Source: Eubacterium limosum (lineage in GTDB: Bacteria; Bacillota; Clostridia; Eubacteriales; Eubacteriaceae). Taken from it: 64,000 nucleotides of DNA. The position numbers and the translations under genes were made by a program. Location: the NCBI RefSeq assembly GCF_000807675.2, contig NZ_CP019962.1:3162001-3226000 (forward strand). The letters are read 5' to 3'. Each line of letters opens with the position of its first letter. Positions within the stretch are counted from its first letter, which is position 1. A model generated the notes under the pieces. It did not search any database. It was not told the origin of the DNA and was given only the letters and a program-made list of their open reading frames with translations. This document shows positions 15,311 to 24,600 of this stretch, piece after piece.

Positions 15311-16648
15311 TTGAAGATAAAAGAGAGAATCACCATCGTGTTAGAGGATATTACCCATAGCGGCGAGGGCGTTGGCCGGGTCGACAATATGATCGTATTT
15401 GTGGACGGCGGCGTGCCGGGCGACACGGTGGAAATTGAGATAACAGCTATCAAAAAGACCTATATGACCGGAAAGATTTTAAAATTGATTATCCCTTCCG
15501 GGAAACGGCAGGAGCCGCCGTGCCCTTATTTTGGCCGCTGCGGCGGCTGCCAGCTCCTGCAGGTGCAGTACGATGCCCAGCTTGCCATCAAGCATAAAAT
15601 CGTCACCGACGCACTGGAAAGAATCGGCGGGATTAAGGACGTTCCGGTAAACGCCGTGATCGGCATGGAGACGCCATACCGCTACCGCAATAAAGCCCAG
15701 TTTAAAATCAGCGGTAAAGGCGTGGGCTTTTTCGCCAAGCGAAGCCATCAGATCGTCCCCATCGAAGACTGCCTGACCCAGCCCGAAAGCTGTGTACAGG
15801 TCATTGAAACCTTTAACGCGCTGTTGAAAGACGGCTGCTTTGAGCTTTACGACGAGCAGCAGCATACAGGCTTTTTGAGAGGAATTGTCCAGAGAACCAA
15901 CGAGCAGGGCGAAAATATGATTGTGATCGTGGGAAACGGAAAAAAACTCAAGCATAAAGATAAAATTCTTCAGGCCATTACCGAGAGAATTCCAGACGTG
16001 CGCTCCGTCTACCTGAATGTCAATACTACCAGAGGGAACGCCGTGCTGGGCAGAGAAAACCACCTGCTGCTGGGCACACCGCAGATTGAGGAGCGCATTG
16101 GCGATCTGAGCTTTCTGATCTCGCCCAATTCCTTTTTCCAGGTGAATACCCGCCAGACAAAGGTGCTGTATGATCTGGTGAAAAGGATGGCCGCCTTAAC
16201 CGGTGCCGAAACACTTTTCGACCTTTATTGCGGCACAGGCACCATCGGTCTGTACCTGGCCCGCGAAGCCGCCCAGGTCTATGGCATCGAGATTGTGGAA
16301 AACGCCGTCCTCGACGCCCAGGAGAACGCTGAGCGCAACCAGATCGAAAATATCCGCTTTATCCAGGGAAAATCCGAAACAGAAGCCCCGAAATTGGCAG
16401 ACGAAGGCATCCACCCCGATGTCATTGTCCTCGACCCGCCCAGAAAAGGCTGCGACCCCGCGCTCCTGGAAATGATCAAAAACCTGGCAGTCCCCAAAGT
16501 CGTCTACGTTTCCTGCAACCCCTCTACCCTGGCCCGCGACCTGAAAATTCTGCGTGAGTATGGGTATCAGGTGCAGGAGGTACAGCCTGTGGATTTGTTT
16601 CCTGGGACGGGGCATGTGGAGACGGTATGTTCGTTGACTCAAAAATAA
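15311..16648 (+). CDS. rlmD: 23S rRNA (uracil-C5)-methyltransferase RlmD/RumA family
   Basis: SAM-dependent RNA m5U methyltransferase of the RumA/TrmA family. The 445-residue protein has an N-terminal TRAM domain (residues 1-60), an iron-sulfur cluster motif (CPYFGRCGGCQLLQ near 72), the SAM motif LFDLYCGTGTIGLYLA near 300, and the catalytic LDPPRKGCD and YVSCNPSTLARDL motifs. The iron-sulfur cysteines favour the 23S rRNA enzymes over TrmA. TTG start at 15311 follows an AAGGA about 11 bases away. It is the last gene with the local base composition before the A+T-rich island. The exact target uridine cannot be read from sequence. Confidence 0.9.
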   Translation: MKIKERITIVLEDITHSGEGVGRVDNMIVFVDGGVPGDTVEIEITAIKKTYMTGKILKLIIPSGKRQEPPCPYFGRCGGCQLLQVQYDAQLAIKHKIVTDALERIGGIKDVPVNAVIGMETPYRYRNKAQFKISGKGVGFFAKRSHQIVPIEDCLTQPESCVQVIETFNALLKDGCFELYDEQQHTGFLRGIVQRTNEQGENMIVIVGNGKKLKHKDKILQAITERIPDVRSVYLNVNTTRGNAVLGRENHLLLGTPQIEERIGDLSFLISPNSFFQVNTRQTKVLYDLVKRMAALTGAETLFDLYCGTGTIGLYLAREAAQVYGIEIVENAVLDAQENAERNQIENIRFIQGKSETEAPKLADEGIHPDVIVLDPPRKGCDPALLEMIKNLAVPKVVYVSCNPSTLARDLKILREYGYQVQEVQPVDLFPGTGHVETVCSLTQK

Positions 16649-16689
16649 AAATATCGAAAAAACGACCGGATGAAAGAAAGGAAAAAATC

Positions 16690-18195
16690 ATGGCTAAAAA
16701 GAACAACGCCAATATTGGTTTTGAAAAACAAATATGGGATGCTGCCTGTGTCCTTTGGGGGCACATTCCGGCAGCAGAATATAGAAAAGTAATTGTAGGG
16801 CTTATTTTCCTGCGTTATATTTCCAGTTCATTCGAGCGTCGTTATCAAGAGCTTGTCGCTGATGGTGATGGGTTTGAGGACGACCATGATGCATACACAA
16901 TGGAAAATGTATTCTTTGTACCAGAAAAAGCAAGATGGAGTGTTATTTCTTCATCAGCTCACGCACCAGAGATTGGCACTGTCATTGATAATGCAATGAG
17001 AGCAATCGAAAAAGAAAATGCCAGCCTTAAAAATGTATTACCAAAGAATTATGCCAGCCCTGACCTTGATAAACGGGTATTGGGCGATGTAGTCGACCTT
17101 TTTACCAATATGGATATGGGTGGTACAGAAGACAGCAAAGATCTTTTAGGACGTACCTATGAATACTGTATCGCACAGTTTGCGGCATATGAAGGCGTTA
17201 AGGGTGGAGAATTCTATACGCCATCAAGTATCGTAAAGACACTCGTCGCTGTTTTAAAACCATATAGTAATTGTCGGGTATATGATCCTTGTTGTGGTTC
17301 TGGAGGTATGTTTGTCCAGAGTGCAAAATTTATTCAGGCCCATAGTGGAAATAGAGGCTCTGTCTCTGTATATGGTCAGGAGTCCAATGCGGATACATGG
17401 AAAATGGCCAAGATGAACATGGCCATACGTGGCATTGATGCTGACTTTGGTCCATATCAAGCGGACACATTTTTTAACGATTTACACCCGACATTGAAAG
17501 CTGATTTCATTATGGCAAATCCTCCGTTTAATCTGTCGAACTGGGGACAGGATAAGCTGTTGGAGGACGTCCGCTGGAAATATGGAGTACCACCCGCCGG
17601 AAATGCCAACTACGCCTGGATTCAACATATGATCCATCACCTTGCCCCAAACGGGAAAATTGGTTTGGTACTTGCCAATGGTGCATTATCGACTCAGTCC
17701 AGTGGCGAGGGTGAAATCCGTAAAAAAATTATAGAGGCTGATTTGGTAGAAGGGATCATTGCCATGCCAACGCAGCTTTTTTATAGTGTTACGATTCCTG
17801 TGACATTGTGGTTTATCAGTAAAAACAAAAAGCAAAAGGGAAAAATCTTGTTTATCGACGCGCGTAAAATGGGATATATGGTTGATCGTAAGCATCGTGA
17901 TTTCACAGATGATGATATCTCTAAGCTTGCAGATACCTTTACGGCTTTCCAAGATGGTATTCTGGAAAATGTGAAGGGCTTCTGCTCAGTCGCTGATCTT
18001 GCCGCAATTGAAAAGCAGGATTATATCCTCACCCCTGGACGCTATGTAGGTATTGAGGAGCAAGAGGATGATGGAGAGCCCTTTGAAGAAAAAATGAACA
18101 GGCTTACATCTGAGCTGTCGGATATGTTTGCCAAGTCGCATGAATTGGAGGAGGAAATTCGAAGAAAGCTGAAGGCGATCGGGTATGAAATATAA
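16690..18195 (+). CDS. hsdM: Type I restriction-modification methyltransferase subunit HsdM
   Basis: DNA N6-adenine methyltransferase subunit that protects host DNA and forms the M2S core. The 501-residue protein has the HsdM N-terminal helical domain, the SAM motif VYDPCCGSGGMF near residue 197, and catalytic motif IV NPPF near 277. The ATG at 16690 follows GAAAGGA; the frame extends to 16627 without support. It begins 41 bases after rlmD with no clear promoter of its own. It overlaps hsdS by 11 bases, so the two subunits are coupled. The base composition from here on is visibly richer in A+T than the flanking genes, suggesting acquisition of the block by transfer. Confidence 0.95.
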   Translation: MAKKNNANIGFEKQIWDAACVLWGHIPAAEYRKVIVGLIFLRYISSSFERRYQELVADGDGFEDDHDAYTMENVFFVPEKARWSVISSSAHAPEIGTVIDNAMRAIEKENASLKNVLPKNYASPDLDKRVLGDVVDLFTNMDMGGTEDSKDLLGRTYEYCIAQFAAYEGVKGGEFYTPSSIVKTLVAVLKPYSNCRVYDPCCGSGGMFVQSAKFIQAHSGNRGSVSVYGQESNADTWKMAKMNMAIRGIDADFGPYQADTFFNDLHPTLKADFIMANPPFNLSNWGQDKLLEDVRWKYGVPPAGNANYAWIQHMIHHLAPNGKIGLVLANGALSTQSSGEGEIRKKIIEADLVEGIIAMPTQLFYSVTIPVTLWFISKNKKQKGKILFIDARKMGYMVDRKHRDFTDDDISKLADTFTAFQDGILENVKGFCSVADLAAIEKQDYILTPGRYVGIEEQEDDGEPFEEKMNRLTSELSDMFAKSHELEEEIRRKLKAIGYEI

Positions 18196-19279
18196 ATTAG
18201 AGCAACTTGCCAGAATTAAGTATGGGAAAAATCAGAAAAAAGTCGTATCTGACAATGGTACTATACCAATTTATGGCACAGGGGGATTGATGGCATATGC
18301 TATGGAACCTCTTTATGATAAACCGTCTGTCCTGATTGGAAGAAAAGGGTCAATAGATAAAGTCAGATATGTTACGCATCCGTTCTGGACGGTAGATACT
18401 TTGTTCTACACAATAATAAATGAAAAAATTGTAAGACCTCAATATTTGTATTATCTTATGAAACAGGTCGATTTGCTTCAGCTTAATGAGGGAACTACAA
18501 TCCCAAGTTTGAGAACGGAAACCCTTAACCGATTAGAATTCGATGTGCCATATTTAAAAGAACAGGATAAAGTAATATCTGTTATCGAACCGATTGAACG
18601 GAAAATTGAACTAAATACTGCGATAAACAAGAATTTAGAGCAGCAAGCAGATGCAATATTCACTCAGGAATTCCTTGAATTTGACGAACTGCCAAATGGT
18701 TGGAAACAAGGCAGTTTGCTTGATATTGCTGACTATCTAAATGGTCTTGCAATGCAAAAGTATCGTCCAAAAGATGTTGAAAAAGGTATCCCTGTTCTGA
18801 AAATAAAGGAACTTCGGCAAGGCGCTTGTGACGCTAACAGCGATTTATGTTCCCCGAGTATCAAACCAGAATATATCGTCCATGATGGGGACGTGATATT
18901 CTCTTGGTCCGGTAGCCTTCTTGTCGATTTTTGGTGTGGAGATATCTGTGGATTGAACCAGCACTTGTTCAAAGTATCTTCAAGTCAATATGACAAATGG
19001 TTCTACTATGCGTGGACTAATTATCACCTGTCTAAGTTTGCAGCCATTGCGGCTGACATGGCAACAACTATGGGGCATATAAAACGTGAAGAACTTTCCA
19101 AGTCAGAGGTCTTTATTCCATCTGATGCAGACTATTTTCGCATTGGTAGCGTTCTTGCTCCAATTTATAAATTGATAATTACTAATCGCATTGAAAATCG
19201 CAAATTGGTTACATTACGGGATATTCTTTTGCCACAACTCATGTCCGGCGAGCTTGATGTTTCAGACATCGACATTTAA
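18185..19279 (+). CDS. hsdS: Type I restriction-modification specificity subunit HsdS (expressed copy)
   Basis: DNA-recognition subunit that sets the target of both methylation and cleavage. The 364-residue protein shows the usual two-halved plan: target-recognition domain 1 (residues 1-130), central coiled helix (KIELNTAINKNLEQQ, 138-155), recognition domain 2 (160-320) and a C-terminal coil ending LLPQLMSGELDVSDIDI. An inverted-repeat copy lies exactly in the central helix (18620-18649) and an opposed copy just after the stop (19284-19302). The second half can therefore be exchanged by inversion. The frame is intact, so this arrangement is the ON state. Confidence 0.93.
   Translation: MKYKLEQLARIKYGKNQKKVVSDNGTIPIYGTGGLMAYAMEPLYDKPSVLIGRKGSIDKVRYVTHPFWTVDTLFYTIINEKIVRPQYLYYLMKQVDLLQLNEGTTIPSLRTETLNRLEFDVPYLKEQDKVISVIEPIERKIELNTAINKNLEQQADAIFTQEFLEFDELPNGWKQGSLLDIADYLNGLAMQKYRPKDVEKGIPVLKIKELRQGACDANSDLCSPSIKPEYIVHDGDVIFSWSGSLLVDFWCGDICGLNQHLFKVSSSQYDKWFYYAWTNYHLSKFAAIAADMATTMGHIKREELSKSEVFIPSDADYFRIGSVLAPIYKLIITNRIENRKLVTLRDILLPQLMSGELDVSDIDI
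18620..18649 (+). repeat. Recombination repeat A (forward), inside hsdS
   Basis: The 26 bases 18624-18649 are the exact reverse complement of 21572-21597. Its first part (18620-18639) is also identical to 20913-20932. It encodes the conserved central-helix residues AINKNLEQQA, a place where an exchange keeps the reading frame. Confidence 0.9.
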
Positions 19280-19283
19280 GCCG

Positions 19284-19302
19284 CTAAATTCTTGTTTAAA
19301 AT
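19284..19302 (-). repeat. Recombination repeat B (inverted), after hsdS
   Basis: CTAAATTCTTGTTTAAAAT is identical to 21583-21601 and 14 of its bases are the reverse complement of the core of repeat A. With A it brackets the second half of hsdS as a 0.6-kb invertible segment. Confidence 0.85.
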
Positions 19303-19319
19303 ATACCAATAGCTCTTGC

Positions 19320-19372
19320 GAGTGGTGAGAGTTGAATTAAGGGACTGCCACTCCATAGTCGTTCTCTATAAT
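19320..19372 (+). promoter_or_regulatory. Putative recombinase promoter with inverted repeat
   Basis: TATAAT at 19367-19372 precedes the recombinase gene. Upstream, GAGTGG (19320-19325) and CCACTC (19348-19353) form an inverted repeat reaching the -35 area. No good -35 hexamer is seen. Regulation through the repeat is inferred. Confidence 0.4.
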
Positions 19373-19389
19373 GAAAAGGAGAAATGACT

Positions 19390-20376
19390 ATGAAACAAAA
19401 ACTAATCACAGAAGTTTTACAGGGGATGCTTGGCACCTTGAATAATGCACAGCTTGAAAAATTGCAAAAAGTGCTGGAGCATACCTTGTTTGACAAAGAA
19501 GTCACTGAGGCTGTATCAGATGATATGGTTGCACCCAATACAAAACTTTTAGATGCTTTCCTTGCGGCAAAACGCATCGAAGGCTGTTCTGAAAGATCGT
19601 TGACATATTATAAAACCACGATAGAAACAATGCAGAAAAAGGTGGATAAAAGTATTCAAACAATCGAAACAGAAGACCTTCGTACTTATCTCACAGAGTA
19701 TCAAAAAGAGAAGCAATCCAGTAAAGTGACCATTGATAATATTCGAAGAATTCTATCCAGTTTCTTTGCTTGGCTGGAAGATGAAGATTATATCATCAAA
19801 AGTCCAGTACGTCGGATTCATAAGGTGAAAGCGGCATTGACGATCAAGGAAACTTACACAGATGAAAATCTGGAAACCATGCGTGATAATTGTGTGGAAC
19901 TTCGGGATTTGGCGTTGATTGATATGCTTGCTTCAACTGGAATGCGTGTCGGTGAGCTGGTGCTATTAAATCGTAGAGATATCAATTTCGAAGAAAGAGA
20001 GTGCGTTGTATTTGGTAAAGGCAGCAAGGAGCGCATGGTTTATTTTGATGCCAGAACAAAGATACATTTGCAAAACTACTTGGATAGTAGAATAGATGAT
20101 AATCCAGCATTGTTCGTTTCACTTAAGGCACCATATAATCGCTTGAAAATTGGCGGCGTTGAGGTAAGACTTCGTAATCTTGGAAAACAGCTTGGAATCA
20201 ACAAAATGCACCCGCATAAGTTCAGGAGAACGCTTGCGACGATGGCAATTGATAAAGGAATGCCGATTGAGCAGCTACAACAACTGCTGGGACACCAGCG
20301 GATAGATACGACATTGCAATATGCAATGGTAAAACAGAGCAACGTAAAAATTGCTCATAGAAAATTTATAGGATAG
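19390..20376 (+). CDS. Tyrosine recombinase of the hsdS inversion locus
   Basis: A 328-residue integrase of the XerC/XerD class. It has an N-terminal SAM-like core-binding domain (residues about 40-135) and a catalytic domain with Arg186 (TGMRVGEL), Lys in GKGSKERMVYFD, His276-x-x-Arg279 (HPHKFRRT), His302 (LGHQRIDT) and nucleophile Tyr311 (LQYAMVK). All catalytic residues are present. Placed between the two hsdS units, it is almost certainly the enzyme that flips the repeat-bounded segments, as in other phase-variable type I systems. The ATG at 19390 lies eight bases after AAGGAG; the ATG at 19384 is too close to it. Confidence 0.93.
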   Translation: MKQKLITEVLQGMLGTLNNAQLEKLQKVLEHTLFDKEVTEAVSDDMVAPNTKLLDAFLAAKRIEGCSERSLTYYKTTIETMQKKVDKSIQTIETEDLRTYLTEYQKEKQSSKVTIDNIRRILSSFFAWLEDEDYIIKSPVRRIHKVKAALTIKETYTDENLETMRDNCVELRDLALIDMLASTGMRVGELVLLNRRDINFEERECVVFGKGSKERMVYFDARTKIHLQNYLDSRIDDNPALFVSLKAPYNRLKIGGVEVRLRNLGKQLGINKMHPHKFRRTLATMAIDKGMPIEQLQQLLGHQRIDTTLQYAMVKQSNVKIAHRKFIG

Positions 20377-20390
20377 AGAGATATGAAAAA

Positions 20391-20951
20391 ATGACAGGGT
20401 GGAAGAAAGTTTGTCTCGGAGATATCATTGAAGCAAATGGTAGTACCTATTCTTCAAAAGATGACTGGAGTTTTGTGAATTATTTAGATACAGGAAATAT
20501 CACTAAGAATGAAATTGGAAACATTCAGTTTATAGACTTAACTTGCGAAAAACTTCCGAGCAGAGCAAAAAGGAAGGTTAAGTTTGATAGCATCCTTTAT
20601 TCGACTGTTAGACCTAATCAGCTACATTATGGAATAGTAAAGAAACAGCCTGAAAATTTTTTGGTTTCAACAGGATTTATTGTTGTTGATGTAGATACCA
20701 CACAGGCTGTTCCTGATTTTGTGTATTATCTCCTTACACAGAATGAAATTACTGAGCATTTGCAGGCAATTGGTGAACAAAGTGTTTCTGCTTATCCATC
20801 AATTAAACCTACAGATATTGAAAACATAGAAGTGTTTTTGCCTGATATGGAAAGACAGAAGAAAATTGTATCAATTCTTATATCAATTGATAATAAAATA
20901 AGAGAAAATAAAGCGATAAACAAGAATTTAGACTATCAATTGGTAGCTTAA
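20391..20951 (+). CDS. HsdS half: single recognition domain plus central helix
   Basis: A 186-residue half specificity subunit. It has one target-recognition domain (residues 1-140) and the central helix (IDNKIRENKAINKNLDYQ), then stops after LVA because the second half that should follow lies in the opposite orientation. Repeat C (20913-20932) is in its last codons. Inversion between C and D would join it to another second half. It starts 15 bases after the recombinase gene, so it may be made now; half subunits of type I enzymes can dimerise into working S proteins, which is known for truncated HsdS. Its recognition domain is unlike either domain of the expressed copy. Confidence 0.85.
   Translation: MTGWKKVCLGDIIEANGSTYSSKDDWSFVNYLDTGNITKNEIGNIQFIDLTCEKLPSRAKRKVKFDSILYSTVRPNQLHYGIVKKQPENFLVSTGFIVVDVDTTQAVPDFVYYLLTQNEITEHLQAIGEQSVSAYPSIKPTDIENIEVFLPDMERQKKIVSILISIDNKIRENKAINKNLDYQLVA
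20913..20932 (+). repeat. Recombination repeat C (forward), in the hsdS half
   Basis: Twenty bases identical to 18620-18639 (repeat A), in the same orientation and the same codon frame (KAINKNL). Confidence 0.9.
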
Positions 20952-21597
20952 AGGTCGATTTCAGAGATATTCAATTCACCAGACATAAGTTTCGGAAGAA
21001 GACTATCTCTGAGCATCTTAAGATTTCTGTTTTCTGTAATGTTTAAGGTTATTGCTCATACATACTTCCGCATATGTCATTGAATTTTTCAAGCATTTGT
21101 ATCTGGAATAACGACGTTCAATGAGCGTTGTGGAATTTAGGTTTAGTTCCCCAAGTTATTCGCCAGTACCGTATGGACTGGAAATTAAATATATATCTTG
21201 TCCAGATGAACCATTTGTCATTTTTGGTTGAATCTGGGAACGAAAAACTGTTCCTACATTAGCACCTACATTTGAAATAATGATTTCATCACCATGTAGA
21301 CTACTTTTAGATAAAAAATCATAAGATTCATCAGAAATGTATATCATTTCTGAAATATCAAAATTATTATTGTAGTCAGTTAAACGTATTAATACATTGT
21401 TTGTTTCCTCTGATAAATAAGTTACATTTTCTGCTAGTGATTTAAAGCTGCCATTCGCGACATAATCAGTAACTAGCACATCGAGTTCGGATATACTTTT
21501 TTTAGACCAACTATCGGCAAAGGCTTATCTCCATATATGTAAGGACCAAACCATGAGTTAAAGATTGCTAATGCTTGCTGCTCTAAATTCTTGTTTA
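20948..21597 (-). pseudogene. Inverted and decayed second half of hsdS
   Basis: Read on the minus strand from repeat D, the frame continues INKNLEQQALAIFNSWFGPYI, then breaks. A recognition-domain stretch is open from the frame at about 21505 to a stop at 21156 (DVLVTDYVANGSFKS onwards), then KFNDICGSMYEQ appears in a different frame, and finally ITENRNLKMLRDSLLPKLMS to the stop at 20948. Total length (about 620 bases) equals the intact second half of hsdS, so decay is by single-base losses: one near 21497-21525 (a run of seven T lies there), one or more between 21070 and 21160, and one near 21054. In its present state it cannot give a full S subunit after inversion. Confidence 0.85.
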
Positions 21598-21601
21598 AAA
21601 T
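21572..21601 (-). repeat. Recombination repeat D (inverted)
   Basis: Bases 21572-21597 are the exact reverse complement of repeat A (18624-18649), and 21583-21601 equals repeat B. It stands at the start of the inverted hsdS half, as expected for a crossover site. Confidence 0.9.
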
Positions 21602-21672
21602 GAAACGATAAATAAAAATCAAGCCTCAGATGGAGGCGTTGCGATAGAAAAAACGACAAAGGAGTGATAACT

Positions 21673-24600
21673 ATGCCAGGATTTTATACAGAAGCGGATT
21701 ATGAAAATTCGATCATAGAATTATTTCAAAATATGGGGTACCGCTATGTTTATGCCCCGGATCTTGAGCGGGATTTCCATTGCCCTTTATATGAAGATGA
21801 GCTTAATGAGGCGCTGCATCGCCTGAATGATATGTTGCCTGAAGATGCGATTCAGGATGCACTATATAAGCTCAAAAATTTTGAGAATGGCGAGTTGGTA
21901 CAACAGAATGCTGTGTTTATGGACTACCTGCAGCATGGTATCGAAGTGCGCTACTTTTTAGAAGGCGAGGAACGCTCCGGTCTCGTCTATCTTGCAGATT
22001 TTAAAAATCCTGAAAACAACTCCTTTGTTGTAGCAAATCAGTGGACATTTGTTGAAAATAGCAATAAGCGTCCAGATATACTATTGTTTCTTAATGGGAT
22101 GCCAGTCGTACTTGTGGAGTTGAAATCTCCGTCACGAGATGAAACAGATGCATCAGAAGCTTATTTGCAGATACGTAACTATATGCAGGAAATTCCATCC
22201 ATGTTTATTTATAACTGTATCTGTGTTATGAGCGACCACCTGACCTCAAAAGCCGGAACGATTACCTCCGGCGAAGACCGTTTTATGGAGTGGAAAACCA
22301 AAGATGGAAATTATGAAAATACGCAATATGCTCAGTTCGATACTTTTTTTGAAGGAATGTTTGACAGAGAACGGTTGCTGGATATTATAAAGAATTTTAT
22401 CTGCTTTTCCAATGAAGGATTAATACAGTTTAAAATACTTGCTGGCTATCACCAGTATTTTGCTGTTAATAAAGCGGTAGAATCCACAAAGAAGGCGTCA
22501 TTGACCGATGGAAAAGGCGGCGTCTTCTGGCATACACAGGGCAGTGGAAAGTCCCTGTCGATGGTATTCTATGCGCATTTATTGCAAGATGCTCTGGACA
22601 GTCCTACGATTGTTGTTCTTACGGATAGAAATGATCTTGATGACCAGCTTTATGGGCAATTTGCGAAATGTAAAAATTTTCTTCGTCAGGAACCAGTGCA
22701 GGCTGAAAGCCGAGAACATTTAAAAACTTTATTAGATGGCAGACAGGCGAACGGTATTATTTTTACCACTATGCAAAAATTTGAAGAATCCCAAGAGTCG
22801 CTATCTGAACGTCGAAATATTATTGTTATGGCCGATGAAGCACATCGTGGACAGTATGGTCTAAAAGAAAAAGTAGACGCTACAACGGGAAAAATCAAGG
22901 TCGGGACTGCGCGCATCATTCGCAACAGTCTGCCAAATGCTACCTATATTGGTTTTACCGGAACGCCGATTTCTACAAAGGACAGAAGTACGCGTGAGGT
23001 CTTTGGTGATTATATTGATGTTTATGATATGACACAGGCAGTGGAAGATGGCGCAACTAAACCGGTTTACTATGAGAGTCGTGTTATCAATTTAAAGTTG
23101 AACACGGAAACTCTGAAATTGATTGATGCCGAGTATGACATTATGGCAAACAATGCTGATCCAAAGGTCATTGAAAAAAGTAAGCGTGAGCTAGGACAAA
23201 TAGATGCAGTTCTTGGAAATGACCAGACGATCGCATCATTGGTTGATGACATTCTTGATCACTATGAGAATTATCGTGAAAATATGCTGACGGGAAAAGC
23301 TATGATTGTTGCTTATTCTCGTGCTATCGCTATGAAAATATATCGCCGCATTTTGAAACTTCGTCCGGGATGGACAGAAAAAGTGGCGGTCGTTATGACA
23401 GAAAGCAATAAAGATCCTGAGGAATGGCGTCAGGTGATTGGCAATAAGCGGCATAAAGATGAACTTGCAAAGAAGTTTAAGGATAACAATGGCCCATTAA
23501 AGATAGCGATTGTTGTCGATATGTGGCTGACTGGGTTTGACGTTCCCTCTCTTGCAACCATGTATGTCTATAAACCGATGCAGGGGCACAACCTGATGCA
23601 GGCGATTGCACGCGTCAATCGTGTGTTTAAAGATAAAGAAGGTGGACTGGTTGTAGATTATGTTGGGATTGCTTCCGCTCTGAAGGAAGCGATGAATGAT
23701 TATACGAATCGTGATAGGAAGAACTATGGCGATACAGACGTCGCAAAAGTAGCATTTCCGAAGTTTTTGGAAAAATTGTCTGTTTGCCGTGATATATTTC
23801 ATGGATATGATTACTCAAAATTTATGACAGGGTCCGACTTGGAACGCTCTAAAGCGATAAGCGGTGCAGTTAATTTTATTGTTGCAGTAGACAGAGAAAA
23901 GGAACGAGATGACTTCATCAAGGAATCTCTGATGCTCCGTCAGGCATTATCATTATGTGCGTCTTTGGTTGAAGAACAGTTACGAATAGAAGCGGCGTTT
24001 TTTGAGGCAGTGCGTGTTTTAGTAATGCGCTTAATGAATAAAGGAGAAGGTAAGAAAATTTCTTTGCTAGAAATGAATGCCCGAATCAATGAACTTTTAA
24101 AACAGAGTATTAAGAGTGATGGCGTTATCAATTTGTTTTCGGATGTTTCTGAGGAATTTTCCTTGTTTGATCCAAAATTTCTTGATGAAATATCAAAAAT
24201 GAAAGAGAAAAATCTTGCTGTCGAACTGTTGAAAAAACTGATTGCAGAACAAGTACAGATTTATCGCCGCACCAACGTTGTAAAATCAGAAAAATTCAGT
24301 GAAATTATACAGAGTGCAATGAACAGGTATCTGAATGGGATGCTGACAAACGAACAGGTCATTGAAGAACTGTTAAATCTGGCTAAGCAGATAGCGGCTG
24401 CACAGATGGAAGGAAATCAACTTGGACTAACGGCTGATGAGCTTGCCTTTTATGATGCGCTGACGAAGCCGCAGGCCATTAAAGATTTTTATGAAAATGA
24501 AGAGCTGATTGCGATTACTAAAGAGTTGGCAGAAACACTTCGAAAGAACAGAACAATTGACTGGCAAAAGCGTGATTCTGCCAGAGCTAAGATGCGAATG

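Larger units (their letters stand above)
18624..21597. other. Invertible specificity cassette of a type I R-M system
   Basis: Four repeats alternate in direction: A forward, B inverted, C forward, D inverted. A-B encloses the live second half of hsdS; C-D encloses the inverted second half; A-D would swap the two. The recombinase lies between B and C. The layout matches known phase-variable type I systems driven by a tyrosine recombinase. Confidence 0.85.

Noticed and set aside
21156-21479. 107-codon minus-strand frame as a separate gene
   Set aside because: It is the middle part of the inverted hsdS half, bounded by frameshifts, not an independent gene.
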